Source: JACRCT01 sp036504155 (GTDB lineage Bacteria > Myxococcota > Myxococcia > Myxococcales > UBA5297). Taken from it: a DNA stretch of 64,000 nucleotides. Position numbers and translations under genes: made by a program. The notes beneath the pieces are model-generated. The model was given only the letters and a program-made list of their open reading frames with translations. It was not told the DNA's origin and searched no databases. Location of the stretch: NCBI GenBank assembly GCA_036504155.1, contig DASXVQ010000154.1, forward strand, positions 1 through 64,000, in the 5' to 3' direction. The number at the start of each line of letters is the position of its first letter. Position 1 is the first letter of the stretch. Of this stretch, positions 44,268 through 51,760 are shown piece after piece.

Positions 44268-44951
44268 ATGCACCTCGCTGACGTCGCCGCGACGTTCCTG
44301 CTCGGCCTTCTCGGCACGGCCCATTGCGTGGGCATGTGCGGCCCACTGGTGCTGACGGTCTCCTCGGCGAAGTCGCCTTCGAAGCTCCTCTCGCAGGCTG
44401 CCTACCATGCCGGCCGCTCGGCGACCTACGTGGCGCTCGGTGCGGCGCTCGGGGCGCTGGCTCCGTCCATCTCCGGGCTGGCCGGCGCTGCCGGGGCGGA
44501 TCCCTCGCGCGTCCTGGGCACCGCGCAGATCTGGCTCTCGCTGGTCTCGGCGACGCTCTTGCTCGCGCTCGGCCTGGAGCGGCTCGGGCTCTTCCGCTTG
44601 CCGGCGACCGGGAGCCCGTCGCGGCTGCCGGGCTTCGCGCGAGTGCGCGACGGGATGCTGGCCGGCCGCCCCGGGGCCATCTTCCTCTTCGGCGCGCTGA
44701 TGGGGACCTTGCCGTGCGGGCTCTCCTGGGCGGCGTTCGCGCGGGCGCTGGGGGCGGGCGGGGCGGGGCCGGCGGCGCTGCTGGTCCTCGCGTTCGCGCT
44801 GGGCACGGTCCCGGGCCTGCTCCTGCTGGGGACGGGCGCGGCGGGCCTGGCGCGGCGCGGACAGAAGGTGCTCGAGCTCGCCGCGGCGGTGCTCATCGTG
44901 GGCATGGCGCTGCGGCTGGGCGTGGACGCCGTGGCGAGCCTCGGCGGATGA
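44268..44951 (+). CDS. SafE/DsbD-like membrane transporter
   Basis: This 227-residue protein has six or so membrane helices. The ATG at 44268 opens MHLADVAATFLLGLLGTAHC. The family hallmarks are GTAHCVGMCGP (His19, Cys20, Met23, Cys24) at the first helix and TLPCGLSWA at the fourth, as in the sulfite-exporter SafE/DsbD-like group often found with cytochrome oxidase copper assembly genes. It may move copper or reducing equivalents across the inner membrane. The divergent NosL-domain gene supports a metal or redox maturation role. A candidate sigma-54 promoter precedes it, and the SpoIIM-like gene follows after 28 bases. Confidence 0.85.
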   Translation: MHLADVAATFLLGLLGTAHCVGMCGPLVLTVSSAKSPSKLLSQAAYHAGRSATYVALGAALGALAPSISGLAGAAGADPSRVLGTAQIWLSLVSATLLLALGLERLGLFRLPATGSPSRLPGFARVRDGMLAGRPGAIFLFGALMGTLPCGLSWAAFARALGAGGAGPAALLVLAFALGTVPGLLLLGTGAAGLARRGQKVLELAAAVLIVGMALRLGVDAVASLGG

Positions 44952-44979
44952 GCGGAGCGCGGCGCAGGAGGCGAGGGCT

Positions 44980-45834
44980 TTGAGCGGACCGGAGCGAGAG
45001 ACCTGGCGGGAGCGGATGCGGGCGGTGGCCTCGCTCTGGCTCTGCTGGGCGATCGTCTACCTCGTCAGCGAGGCGGTCCTGATGTTTCTGCTGTCCCGCG
45101 GCGACGCGCTGGCGCGCGGGCTGAGCGGCGCCGCCGACTCCACGGTCGCTGCCGCCTCCTCGCCCATCCTGGAGAAGCTCGCCGCGGTCGACGCGCCGCT
45201 GACGCTGCAGATAGGTCTCGTCAACACGCTCGCGCTGCTCCTGTGCTCCTCGCTGATGCCGCTGATGCGCTCGTCGGCGGACCCCAAGCCGCGCGGACGC
45301 TTCGCCGAGCGCTTCGACCGGCTGCTGTGGACGCATCCGGCCTTCCGGTGGACCAACTACGTCTCGTACCTCTTCTGGCCCATGCCCACCTTCCGGCGCA
45401 CCCCGACGCTGCGGCTCAAGGGGATGTGTGCGTTCGGCGTGCTGCCGTACCTGCTGCCGATCCTGCTGGGGCTGCAGGCGGGGTTCGTGGGCGGGCACCT
45501 GCAGGACGTGCGGCTGGAGCATCCGCTCTCGGTGACGCTGCTCGGCCTCGCGCTGGTGCTGCCGCACGGCCTGCTGGAGCTGACCGGCCTCTTCATCCCC
45601 ATCGCCGCGATGCTGCAGTTCTACCGGGCCATCCAGCCGAAGCTCGTCGCGGGGGACCTGGACGCGGTGTCCGCGGCGCTGCACGAGCACGGGGGTTGGA
45701 AGCCGGCCCTGCGCTGGCTGCCGGCGACGCTGGTGCTGGTGGCGATCGCGGCGGTCATCGAGGCGAACCTGACGCTGCCCTTCGCCGAGGCGGTGGCGCG
45801 GGCGCTGGGGCTCGCCGCCGGCCGCGGTTCCTAG
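44980..45834 (+). CDS. SpoIIM-like (stage II sporulation protein M family) membrane protein
   Basis: This 284-residue integral membrane protein starts with TTG, preceded by CAGGAGGCGAGG. The key block LPHGLLELTGLFIPIAAM matches the LPHGxLEL motif of the SpoIIM/DUF95 family. Helices lie at about 17-38, 75-95, 145-170, 183-205 and 240-262. The family is widespread outside sporulating bacteria and its molecular job there is not settled. It follows the SafE-like gene closely and may be co-transcribed with it. Confidence 0.75.
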   Translation: MSGPERETWRERMRAVASLWLCWAIVYLVSEAVLMFLLSRGDALARGLSGAADSTVAAASSPILEKLAAVDAPLTLQIGLVNTLALLLCSSLMPLMRSSADPKPRGRFAERFDRLLWTHPAFRWTNYVSYLFWPMPTFRRTPTLRLKGMCAFGVLPYLLPILLGLQAGFVGGHLQDVRLEHPLSVTLLGLALVLPHGLLELTGLFIPIAAMLQFYRAIQPKLVAGDLDAVSAALHEHGGWKPALRWLPATLVLVAIAAVIEANLTLPFAEAVARALGLAAGRGS

Positions 45835-45925
45835 TCGGCGGTCCGCGCTTCCGTGCAGGGGAGTCCGGCGGAGGACGGGGCACGAGGGCGCCGTTCTCCC
45901 AGACCACGGCGACCTAGCGCCGCGC

Positions 45926-46546
45926 GTGATGGCGGATAATGGGGGCATGGGCATCGAGGGCACGCGGGAACGCAAGGTGGAGGAGCGGATCTGCTGCGAG
46001 GAGGGGTGCGATCGCCCGCCGGCGCAGGGCGACGTGCGCTGCGAGCTGCACGTGCTGCGCATGGGCGGGACGCTGCTCCCGCCGCGCAAGTCCAAGCCGA
46101 GCGCCCCCGCGGTGATCGACGCGCCGGTCCTCGACGCCATCGCGCCGATGAAGGCGGTCCAGGTCCCGGAGGCGCCGAAGAGGAAAGCCTGGCCCCGTCT
46201 CGCGGGAGCTTCGCTGTGCCAGGCGCTGGGGCTGGCGAGCGTCGGGGCGCTGCTGGAGACCTTCCGGTTCCTGGATTTCCACGCCTTCGACGACCTGCCG
46301 AACCTGGCGCTCTTCGAGGTGCCGTACTCGAGCTTCCTGAACCTCTACCTGCCCATCGGCGCGTGGATCCTCCTGACGGCGGGCCAGCTCGATCTGGCGT
46401 GGAAGGGAAGGCGCGCGGCGAAAGGGGCGTTGGGCCGACGCCTGGGCACCGCGCTGTTCGTCGCGGGGCTGCTGACCGCCGCCGCGGCGGTGCTGATTGC
46501 CGGGGAACCGTTGCTGCAGACGCTGGTGGGCAAGGTCGCGCCGTAG
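45926..46546 (+). CDS. hypothetical membrane protein with N-terminal Cys/His cluster
   Basis: This 206-residue protein starts with a GTG at 45926 or ATG at 45929; a later ATG at 45947 is also possible. Residues about 20-42 carry a possible zinc site (CCEEGC, RCELH). Three hydrophobic helices follow (about 92-112, 135-155, 174-196). I recognise no family. It lies between the SpoIIM-like gene and the VIT/vWA gene on the same strand, but with gaps of 91 and 149 bases, so co-transcription is uncertain. Confidence 0.65.
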   Translation: MMADNGGMGIEGTRERKVEERICCEEGCDRPPAQGDVRCELHVLRMGGTLLPPRKSKPSAPAVIDAPVLDAIAPMKAVQVPEAPKRKAWPRLAGASLCQALGLASVGALLETFRFLDFHAFDDLPNLALFEVPYSSFLNLYLPIGAWILLTAGQLDLAWKGRRAAKGALGRRLGTALFVAGLLTAAAAVLIAGEPLLQTLVGKVAP

Positions 46547-46695
46547 GCGTGGCCCGGCACGCCGGCACCCCGCGCACCGAGCGGCCAGCTCCGCGCGCGG
46601 GTTCGGAAGTGGTGGATCTTGCAGCCGTTTCTCGCGGGCAGAGCCTGCGCCTCTCTCGTACGTTGAAGTGGAAGCACCTCCAAAGGAGCCATCCC

Positions 46696-49059
46696 ATGAC
46701 CACCCGCGTGCGCCTTGCCCTCGTTGCCGCGCTCGCCGCCCTTGCCCCCGCGCTGGTCGCCTCGCAGGCGGACGCGCAGGGCATGCTCATCCCCACCGAC
46801 ACCAACCTGCGACCGCTGGTGGTCAAGTACCAGCGCGTGTCCGCCGAGATCAAAGACGGCGCCGCGGTGACGCGGGTCGAGCAGGTCTTCGTCAACGAGA
46901 GCCCGCGCCAGCTCGAGGCCCACTACGTCTTCCCACTGCCCAAGGGCGCCGCGCTCAGCGAGTTCTACCTCTGGATCAACGGCAAGAAGACCAAGGGCGA
47001 GATGCTGGAGAAGCAGAAGGCGACCGAGATCTACGAGGGCATCGTGCGGCGCATGCAGGACCCCGGGCTGCTCGAGTACATCGACTCCGACGTCTTCCGC
47101 GCGCGGGTCTTCCCGGTCCCGGCCAACGGCGAGCAGAAGATCGAGCTGGCCTTCAGCCAGGTCCTCGACTTCCAGAGCGGCCTCTACCACTACCGCTACC
47201 CGCTCGGCGGCGGCGGCAAGCTGCAGCAGAACATCAAGGTCAAGCAGGACTTCACCTTCAGCGCCTCCATCGGCTCCAAGATCCCGCTGCGCTCGGTCTA
47301 CTCGCCGACCCACGCGCTGCAGGTCGCCAACCGCGGCGAGAACGCCGCCATCGTCGGGCTCGAGCAGGGCCCCGGCGCCGACCTGTCCAAGGACCTCGAC
47401 CTCTACTACTCGACCTCCGAGAAGGCGATCGGGCTGAGCCTGATGACCTACAAGGAGGAGAGCGAGCCCGGTTACTTCCTGGCGCTCATCTCCCCCAAGA
47501 CCGAGTTCCAGCAGGAGGAGATCCTCGGCAAGCGCATCACCTTCGTCATCGACAACTCCGGCTCGATGGCCGGCGACCGCATGAAGGTCGCCAAGGACGC
47601 GCTCAAGTACTGCGTGCAGCGCCTCAACCCGCAGGACCGCTTCAACGTCATCCGCTTCGCCACCGACGTCGAGGCGCTCTTCCCGGCCCCCGCCGAGGCC
47701 AAGGGCGACTCGCTCAAGAAGGCGCTCTCCTTCGTCGACGGCATGGAGGCCCTGGGCGGCACGGCCATCGACGACGCGATGCGGCTGGCGCTCAAGGACG
47801 GCGAGAAGGCCAGCGGCTCCAACGGCCCGCACATCATCCTCTTCGTCACCGACGGGCAGCCGACCATCGGCGAGACCAGCGAGGACGCCATCGCCAAGAA
47901 CGCCAGCGCCGGCAACAAGGCCAAGAGCCGCGTCTTCACCTTCGGCGTCGGCGAGGACTTGAACGCGCGCCTGCTGGATCGCCTGGCCGCGGACGGGCAG
48001 GGCGCCGCCGACTACGTGAAGGGCGGCAAGGACTTCGAGGCCAAGATCTCCGGCTTCTACGACAAGGTCAGCTACCCGGTGCTCGCCGACGTCGCGCTCG
48101 ACCTGTCCGGGATGAGCGCCTACGACGTCTACCCGCGGCGCCTGCCCGACCTCTTCAAGGGCAGCCAGCTGGTGGTGATGGGCCGCTACCGCAGCGCCGG
48201 CGACCTCAAGGTGACGCTGACCGGCACCGTCAACGGCGTGCCGAAGAAGTTCGAGTACGGCACCACGACCTTCGCCAAGGAGCACAAGAGCGAAGGGTTC
48301 ATCCCGCGGCTGTGGGCCATCCGCAAGGTCGGCTACCTGCTCGAGGAGATCCGCCTGCGCGGCGAGAAGCCGGAGCTTCGCGACGAGGTGGTCGCGCTGG
48401 GCAAGAAGTTCGGCATCGTGACCCCGTACACCAGCTACCTGGTCGTCGAGGACACCCCGATCGCCACGGGCCCGCGGCCGCAGCCGCCGATGGAGCCGCA
48501 GCGCTTCCGCCCGAACTGGGGCGCCGACGACCGCGCCGCCAGCCCCAGCACCGGCGCCACGGCCAGCGCGCCACCTCCGGGAGCCTTCGCGCCGAGGAAG
48601 AAGGCCGAGGCCGCCAAGGACGTCGACGAGGACTTCGACAAGGTCTTCGGTGGCAACGCCGTGGGCTCGGGCGGGGCGCCCGCGCCCAAGCCGGCCGACG
48701 TCATGGCGCACGCCGAGGGCAAGGCCGGCATCGGCGTGTCCAAGGCCACGCGCCAGATGCAGACCGAGACCCGCGCCCCCGACTCCAGCCAGCCGGTCCG
48801 CGTGGCCGGCGACCGCACCTACGTCTGGCGCGACGGCGGCTGGATCGACACCCAGGCTCTCGAGAACGCCGGCAAGCAGCTCAAGGTCAAGTACCTCTCC
48901 GCCGCCTACTTCGCGCTGCTCTCCGCTCGGCCCGACCTGAAGGCCGGCCTCGCGCTCGGCAACCGCGTGGTGCTCGTCGTCGCCAAGGGCAAGACCGTGG
49001 TCATCGCCCCGAACGAGGGCGAGGAGGCGGCCGACAAGGTCAACGCGTTCCTGAAGTAA
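46696..49059 (+). CDS. VIT and von Willebrand A domain exported protein
   Basis: This is a 787-residue protein; the ATG at 46696 follows AAAGGAG and gives a signal peptide ending in ADA. Residues about 30-160 form a VIT domain (VEQVFVNESPRQLEAHYVFP, then LPKGAALSEF). Residues about 280-445 form a vWA domain with the metal-ion site DNSGS (Asp286, Ser288, Ser290) and the block FVTDGQPTIG. A third beta-rich part follows, then a Pro/Ala-rich linker (about 590-660) and a C-terminal region with VAGDRTYVWRDGGWIDT. The architecture is that of inter-alpha-trypsin-inhibitor-like proteins, common in Gram-negative envelopes; their ligands are mostly unknown. It is convergent with the thioesterase gene. 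Confidence 0.9.
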   Translation: MTTRVRLALVAALAALAPALVASQADAQGMLIPTDTNLRPLVVKYQRVSAEIKDGAAVTRVEQVFVNESPRQLEAHYVFPLPKGAALSEFYLWINGKKTKGEMLEKQKATEIYEGIVRRMQDPGLLEYIDSDVFRARVFPVPANGEQKIELAFSQVLDFQSGLYHYRYPLGGGGKLQQNIKVKQDFTFSASIGSKIPLRSVYSPTHALQVANRGENAAIVGLEQGPGADLSKDLDLYYSTSEKAIGLSLMTYKEESEPGYFLALISPKTEFQQEEILGKRITFVIDNSGSMAGDRMKVAKDALKYCVQRLNPQDRFNVIRFATDVEALFPAPAEAKGDSLKKALSFVDGMEALGGTAIDDAMRLALKDGEKASGSNGPHIILFVTDGQPTIGETSEDAIAKNASAGNKAKSRVFTFGVGEDLNARLLDRLAADGQGAADYVKGGKDFEAKISGFYDKVSYPVLADVALDLSGMSAYDVYPRRLPDLFKGSQLVVMGRYRSAGDLKVTLTGTVNGVPKKFEYGTTTFAKEHKSEGFIPRLWAIRKVGYLLEEIRLRGEKPELRDEVVALGKKFGIVTPYTSYLVVEDTPIATGPRPQPPMEPQRFRPNWGADDRAASPSTGATASAPPPGAFAPRKKAEAAKDVDEDFDKVFGGNAVGSGGAPAPKPADVMAHAEGKAGIGVSKATRQMQTETRAPDSSQPVRVAGDRTYVWRDGGWIDTQALENAGKQLKVKYLSAAYFALLSARPDLKAGLALGNRVVLVVAKGKTVVIAPNEGEEAADKVNAFLK

Positions 49060-49079
49060 GGCGCCGCCACACCCGGCCT

Positions 49080-49098
49080 CTCCCCGAAGCTCGGGGAG
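49080..49098. terminator. hairpin between convergent genes
   Basis: CTCCCCGA (49080-49087) and TCGGGGAG (49091-49098) form a perfect 8-base stem with a 3-base loop. It lies midway between the stops of the VIT/vWA gene (49059) and the leftward thioesterase gene (49109), so it can serve both. Confidence 0.6.
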
Positions 49099-49108
49099 GG
49101 GCGGGCGG

Positions 49109-49540
49109 TCAACCCGGCTCTTCGGCCTGCGCCACGAACTTTCCCGTGGCGCGGGCCTTCTCTTGTCCGCCCTGCGTGACCCGGCCCTCGAGGACGTAGA
49201 GCGGGTGCGCCTCGCGCACGACGTTCACGCTCACCACGGCGCTCTCGCCGACGGAGACCGGGCCCAAGTAGCGCACGGTCAGCTCGGCGGTCACCGCGCG
49301 GTAGCCGCGCGAGAACATGCAGTTGGCCATCGCGCTGTCGAAGACCAGCGCCAGCACGCCGCCGTGGACTACGCCGGGATAGCCCTCGAGTTCCTGGGTG
49401 CAGGAGAGCGGCGCCTCGACGCCGCCGTTCGCCGTCTGCGCGAAGCTCAGCCGCAGCCCGTCCGGACGGTTGGGCGAGCAGGCGATGCAGCGCGGGTGGA
49501 AGCGGTCGCGCATGGACTGGAAGTCGGACTGGGAGCTCAT
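49109..49540 (-). CDS. PaaI-type hotdog-fold thioesterase
   Basis: This is a 143-residue protein; the ATG at 49540 gives MSSQSDFQSMRDRFHPRCIA. The hotdog-fold signature is GVVHGGVLALVFDSAMANCM, with the HGG turn and an acidic Asp on the central helix, as in PaaI/YiiD thioesterases. The end of the chain has the usual GRVTQGG, RATGKFV strands. It probably hydrolyses acyl-CoA in the cytoplasm; the substrate is unknown. It is divergent from a second hotdog protein 116 bases away, to which it is related. Confidence 0.85.
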   Translation of the reverse strand: MSSQSDFQSMRDRFHPRCIACSPNRPDGLRLSFAQTANGGVEAPLSCTQELEGYPGVVHGGVLALVFDSAMANCMFSRGYRAVTAELTVRYLGPVSVGESAVVSVNVVREAHPLYVLEGRVTQGGQEKARATGKFVAQAEEPG

Positions 49541-49656
49541 GGCGAGCGCCAAGGTGCCGGAAGTGGGCGTTCGGGACAAGCCGGCGTTCCGCCGCCTTCT
49601 CACGGGGAGAGGAGACGAGCGGGCGCAGCCTGCGCGGCGTCCTTAGGAATCCGGTC

Positions 49657-50109
49657 ATGGACGCCAAGCCCATCCAGGATCGCTACCCCGACGACTACGC
49701 CCACTGCTTCGGCTGCGGCCGGCACAACGAGCACGGGCACCGGCTCAAGAGCAGCTGGGACGGGACCGAGTGCGTGGCGCGCTTCACCCCGCTCGAGCAC
49801 CACGTCGCCATCCCCGGATTCGTCTACGGCGGGCTCCTCGCCTCGCTCATCGACTGCCACGCCATGGCGACGGCCTCCGCGGCGCTGACGGCTCCCGGCG
49901 AAGAGGCGGTGCGCTGCGTGACCGCGAGCTTGAAGGTGGACTACCTGCGGCCGACTCCGCTGGGCCCGGTGCTGGAGCTGCGCGCCCGCCCCAAGGAGAT
50001 CAAGGCCAAGAAGGTGGTGGTCGAGGTGCACCTGTCCGCGGGCGGCGAGGAGTGCGCGCGCGGCGAGGTCGTGGCGGTGCGGATGCCGCAGTCCATGGCC
50101 CATCCGTAG
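49657..50109 (+). CDS. PaaI-type hotdog-fold thioesterase with CxxC
   Basis: This is a 150-residue hotdog-fold protein. It opens with DDYAHCFGCGRHNEHGHRLK, the 'C-FGCG' start seen in many small PaaI-like proteins. The active-site helix is FVYGGLLASLIDCHAMATAS, in which the usual HGG is YGG and the acidic residue is kept as Asp. The remaining strands (LKVDYLRPTPLG, ARPKEIKAKKVVVEVH) are typical. It is a probable acyl-CoA thioesterase. Divergent from the other hotdog gene. Confidence 0.85.
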   Translation: MDAKPIQDRYPDDYAHCFGCGRHNEHGHRLKSSWDGTECVARFTPLEHHVAIPGFVYGGLLASLIDCHAMATASAALTAPGEEAVRCVTASLKVDYLRPTPLGPVLELRARPKEIKAKKVVVEVHLSAGGEECARGEVVAVRMPQSMAHP

Positions 50110-50226
50110 GGCGGGCCTCCCCACGGGGCGATCCGGGGCCCGGCGCCGCCCTCCCGGTCGGGGCCGGGAACGGTCCGGACGAAACCCTGCGAACGGCCGG
50201 GCATCGACTCCACCCCGGGGGTCGAC

Positions 50227-51342
50227 ATGAGCCAGGTCCGCGTGCTGGTGGGCACCAAGAAGGGCGCGTTCATCCTCACGGCCGACGGAAAGCGAAGCGG
50301 CTGGAAGGTCAGCGGACCGCACTTCGCGGGCTGGGAGGTCTACCACCTGAAGGGCTCGCCGGCGGATCCCGACCGCCTCTGGGCGTCGCAGACGAGCGGC
50401 TGGTTCGGCCAGGTCATCCAGCGCTCGAGCGACGGCGGCGCGACCTGGGAAGCGGTCGGCAACGACTTCCGCTACGAGGGAAACCCCGGCAACCACCTCT
50501 GGTACGACGGCAGCGAGCGCCCTTGGGCCTTCAAGCGGATCTGGCACCTGGAGCCTTCGCTGACCGACCCGGAGGTGGTCTACGCCGGCGCCGAGGACGC
50601 GGCGCTGTTCAAGAGCGCCGACGGCGGGAAGACGTGGCAGGAGCTCCCCGGCCTGCGCAGCGTCAAGGGCCACCTCTGGCAGCCCGGGGCGGGAGGCATG
50701 GGGCTGCACACGATCCTCCTCGATCCGCAGGACCCGGCGCGCATCTTCGTGGCCATCTCCGCCGCCGGCGTCTTCCGCACCGACGACTCCGGCCAGACCT
50801 GGCGCGCGGCCAACCGCGGGCTGCACATGGAGCAGGAGCTGCCCGACCCCGACTCCGAGGTCGGCTTCTGCGTCCACCGCATCGCGATGCACCGCTCGCG
50901 CCCGAGCACGCTCTTCATGCAGAAGCATTGGGACGTCATGCGCTCCGACGACGCGGGCGAGTCCTGGCGGGAGGTGAGCGGGAACCTGCCCTCCGACTTC
51001 GGCTTCGCCATCGACGTCCACGCCCACGAGCCGGAGACGGTCTACGTCGTGCCCATCAAGAGCGACTCCGAGCACTTCCCGCCCGAGGGCAAGCTGCGCG
51101 TGTACCGCAGCCGCACCGGCGGGGGCCAATGGGAGCCGCTGACGAAGGGCCTGCCGCAGCGGGACTGCTACGTGGACGTGCTGCGCGACGCGATGGCCGT
51201 CGATTCGCTCGAGCCCTGCGGCGTGTACTTCGGCACCACCGGTGGCCAGGTGTACGCCTCGGCCGACGGCGGCGACTCCTGGCAGCCCATCGTGCGCGAC
51301 CTGCCCGGGGTGCTCTCGGTCGAGGTCCAGACGCTCCCATGA
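50227..51342 (+). CDS. BNR/Asp-box beta-propeller protein
   Basis: This is a 371-residue protein without a signal peptide. Five Asp-box turns of the S/T-x-D-x-G-x-T/S-W form are present: SSDGGATW, SADGGKTW, TDDSGQTW, SDDAGESW and SADGGDSW. This indicates a sialidase- or sortilin-like propeller. The opening VLVGTKKGAFIL is typical of the bacterial group annotated as exo-alpha-sialidase or WD40/YVTN/BNR repeat proteins, for which sialidase activity is not established; sialidase catalytic Arg triads are not evident. It overlaps a MoaD/ThiS-like gene by ATGA, a pairing that recurs in other bacteria. Confidence 0.85.
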   Translation: MSQVRVLVGTKKGAFILTADGKRSGWKVSGPHFAGWEVYHLKGSPADPDRLWASQTSGWFGQVIQRSSDGGATWEAVGNDFRYEGNPGNHLWYDGSERPWAFKRIWHLEPSLTDPEVVYAGAEDAALFKSADGGKTWQELPGLRSVKGHLWQPGAGGMGLHTILLDPQDPARIFVAISAAGVFRTDDSGQTWRAANRGLHMEQELPDPDSEVGFCVHRIAMHRSRPSTLFMQKHWDVMRSDDAGESWREVSGNLPSDFGFAIDVHAHEPETVYVVPIKSDSEHFPPEGKLRVYRSRTGGGQWEPLTKGLPQRDCYVDVLRDAMAVDSLEPCGVYFGTTGGQVYASADGGDSWQPIVRDLPGVLSVEVQTLP

Positions 51343-51638
51343 TCCGCGTGGTGCTGCCGTTTCACCTGCGCAACCTCGCGCACCTGGAGGGCGAGGCAGT
51401 GCAGCTCGAGGTCCCGGGCCGGCCGACGCTGGGGGCGGTCCTCGACGCGCTCGAGGCGCGCCACCCGGAGCTGCGCGGGACGATCCGCGACCGGGCGACC
51501 CTGAAGCGACGGCCGTTCCTGCGGTTCTTCGCCTGCCGGCGGGATCTGTCCAACTGCTCGCCGGAGGAGCCCCTGCCCGAGGCCGTCGTCGGGGGCGAGG
51601 AGCCGCTGCTGGTGGTGGGGGCCATCGCCGGCGGCTGA
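51339..51638 (+). CDS. MoaD/ThiS-like beta-grasp protein
   Basis: This 99-residue protein starts with an ATG inside the previous stop (ATGA). The fold pattern is that of MoaD/ThiS: MIRVVLPFHLRNLA, then GRPTLGAVLDALEARHP and EEPLPEAVVGGEEPLLVVG. The chain ends in GAIAGG, giving the C-terminal Gly-Gly that is thiocarboxylated in sulfur carriers. No MoaE, ThiF or other partner enzyme is in the window. It may serve as a sulfur carrier or a protein modifier together with the propeller protein; this is inference from the gene pairing. Confidence 0.85.
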   Translation: MIRVVLPFHLRNLAHLEGEAVQLEVPGRPTLGAVLDALEARHPELRGTIRDRATLKRRPFLRFFACRRDLSNCSPEEPLPEAVVGGEEPLLVVGAIAGG

Positions 51639-51760
51639 GGCGACGGCTCGCGGGCCGGTGACGGGCGCGACCGGTGCGCCGAAAGTAGCTCGGGCCATGC
51701 CAGGCAACTTCTGGCAAAATGCCCCTCTTTCGGCCGCTCACCACAGCACTGGAAAGTCCC

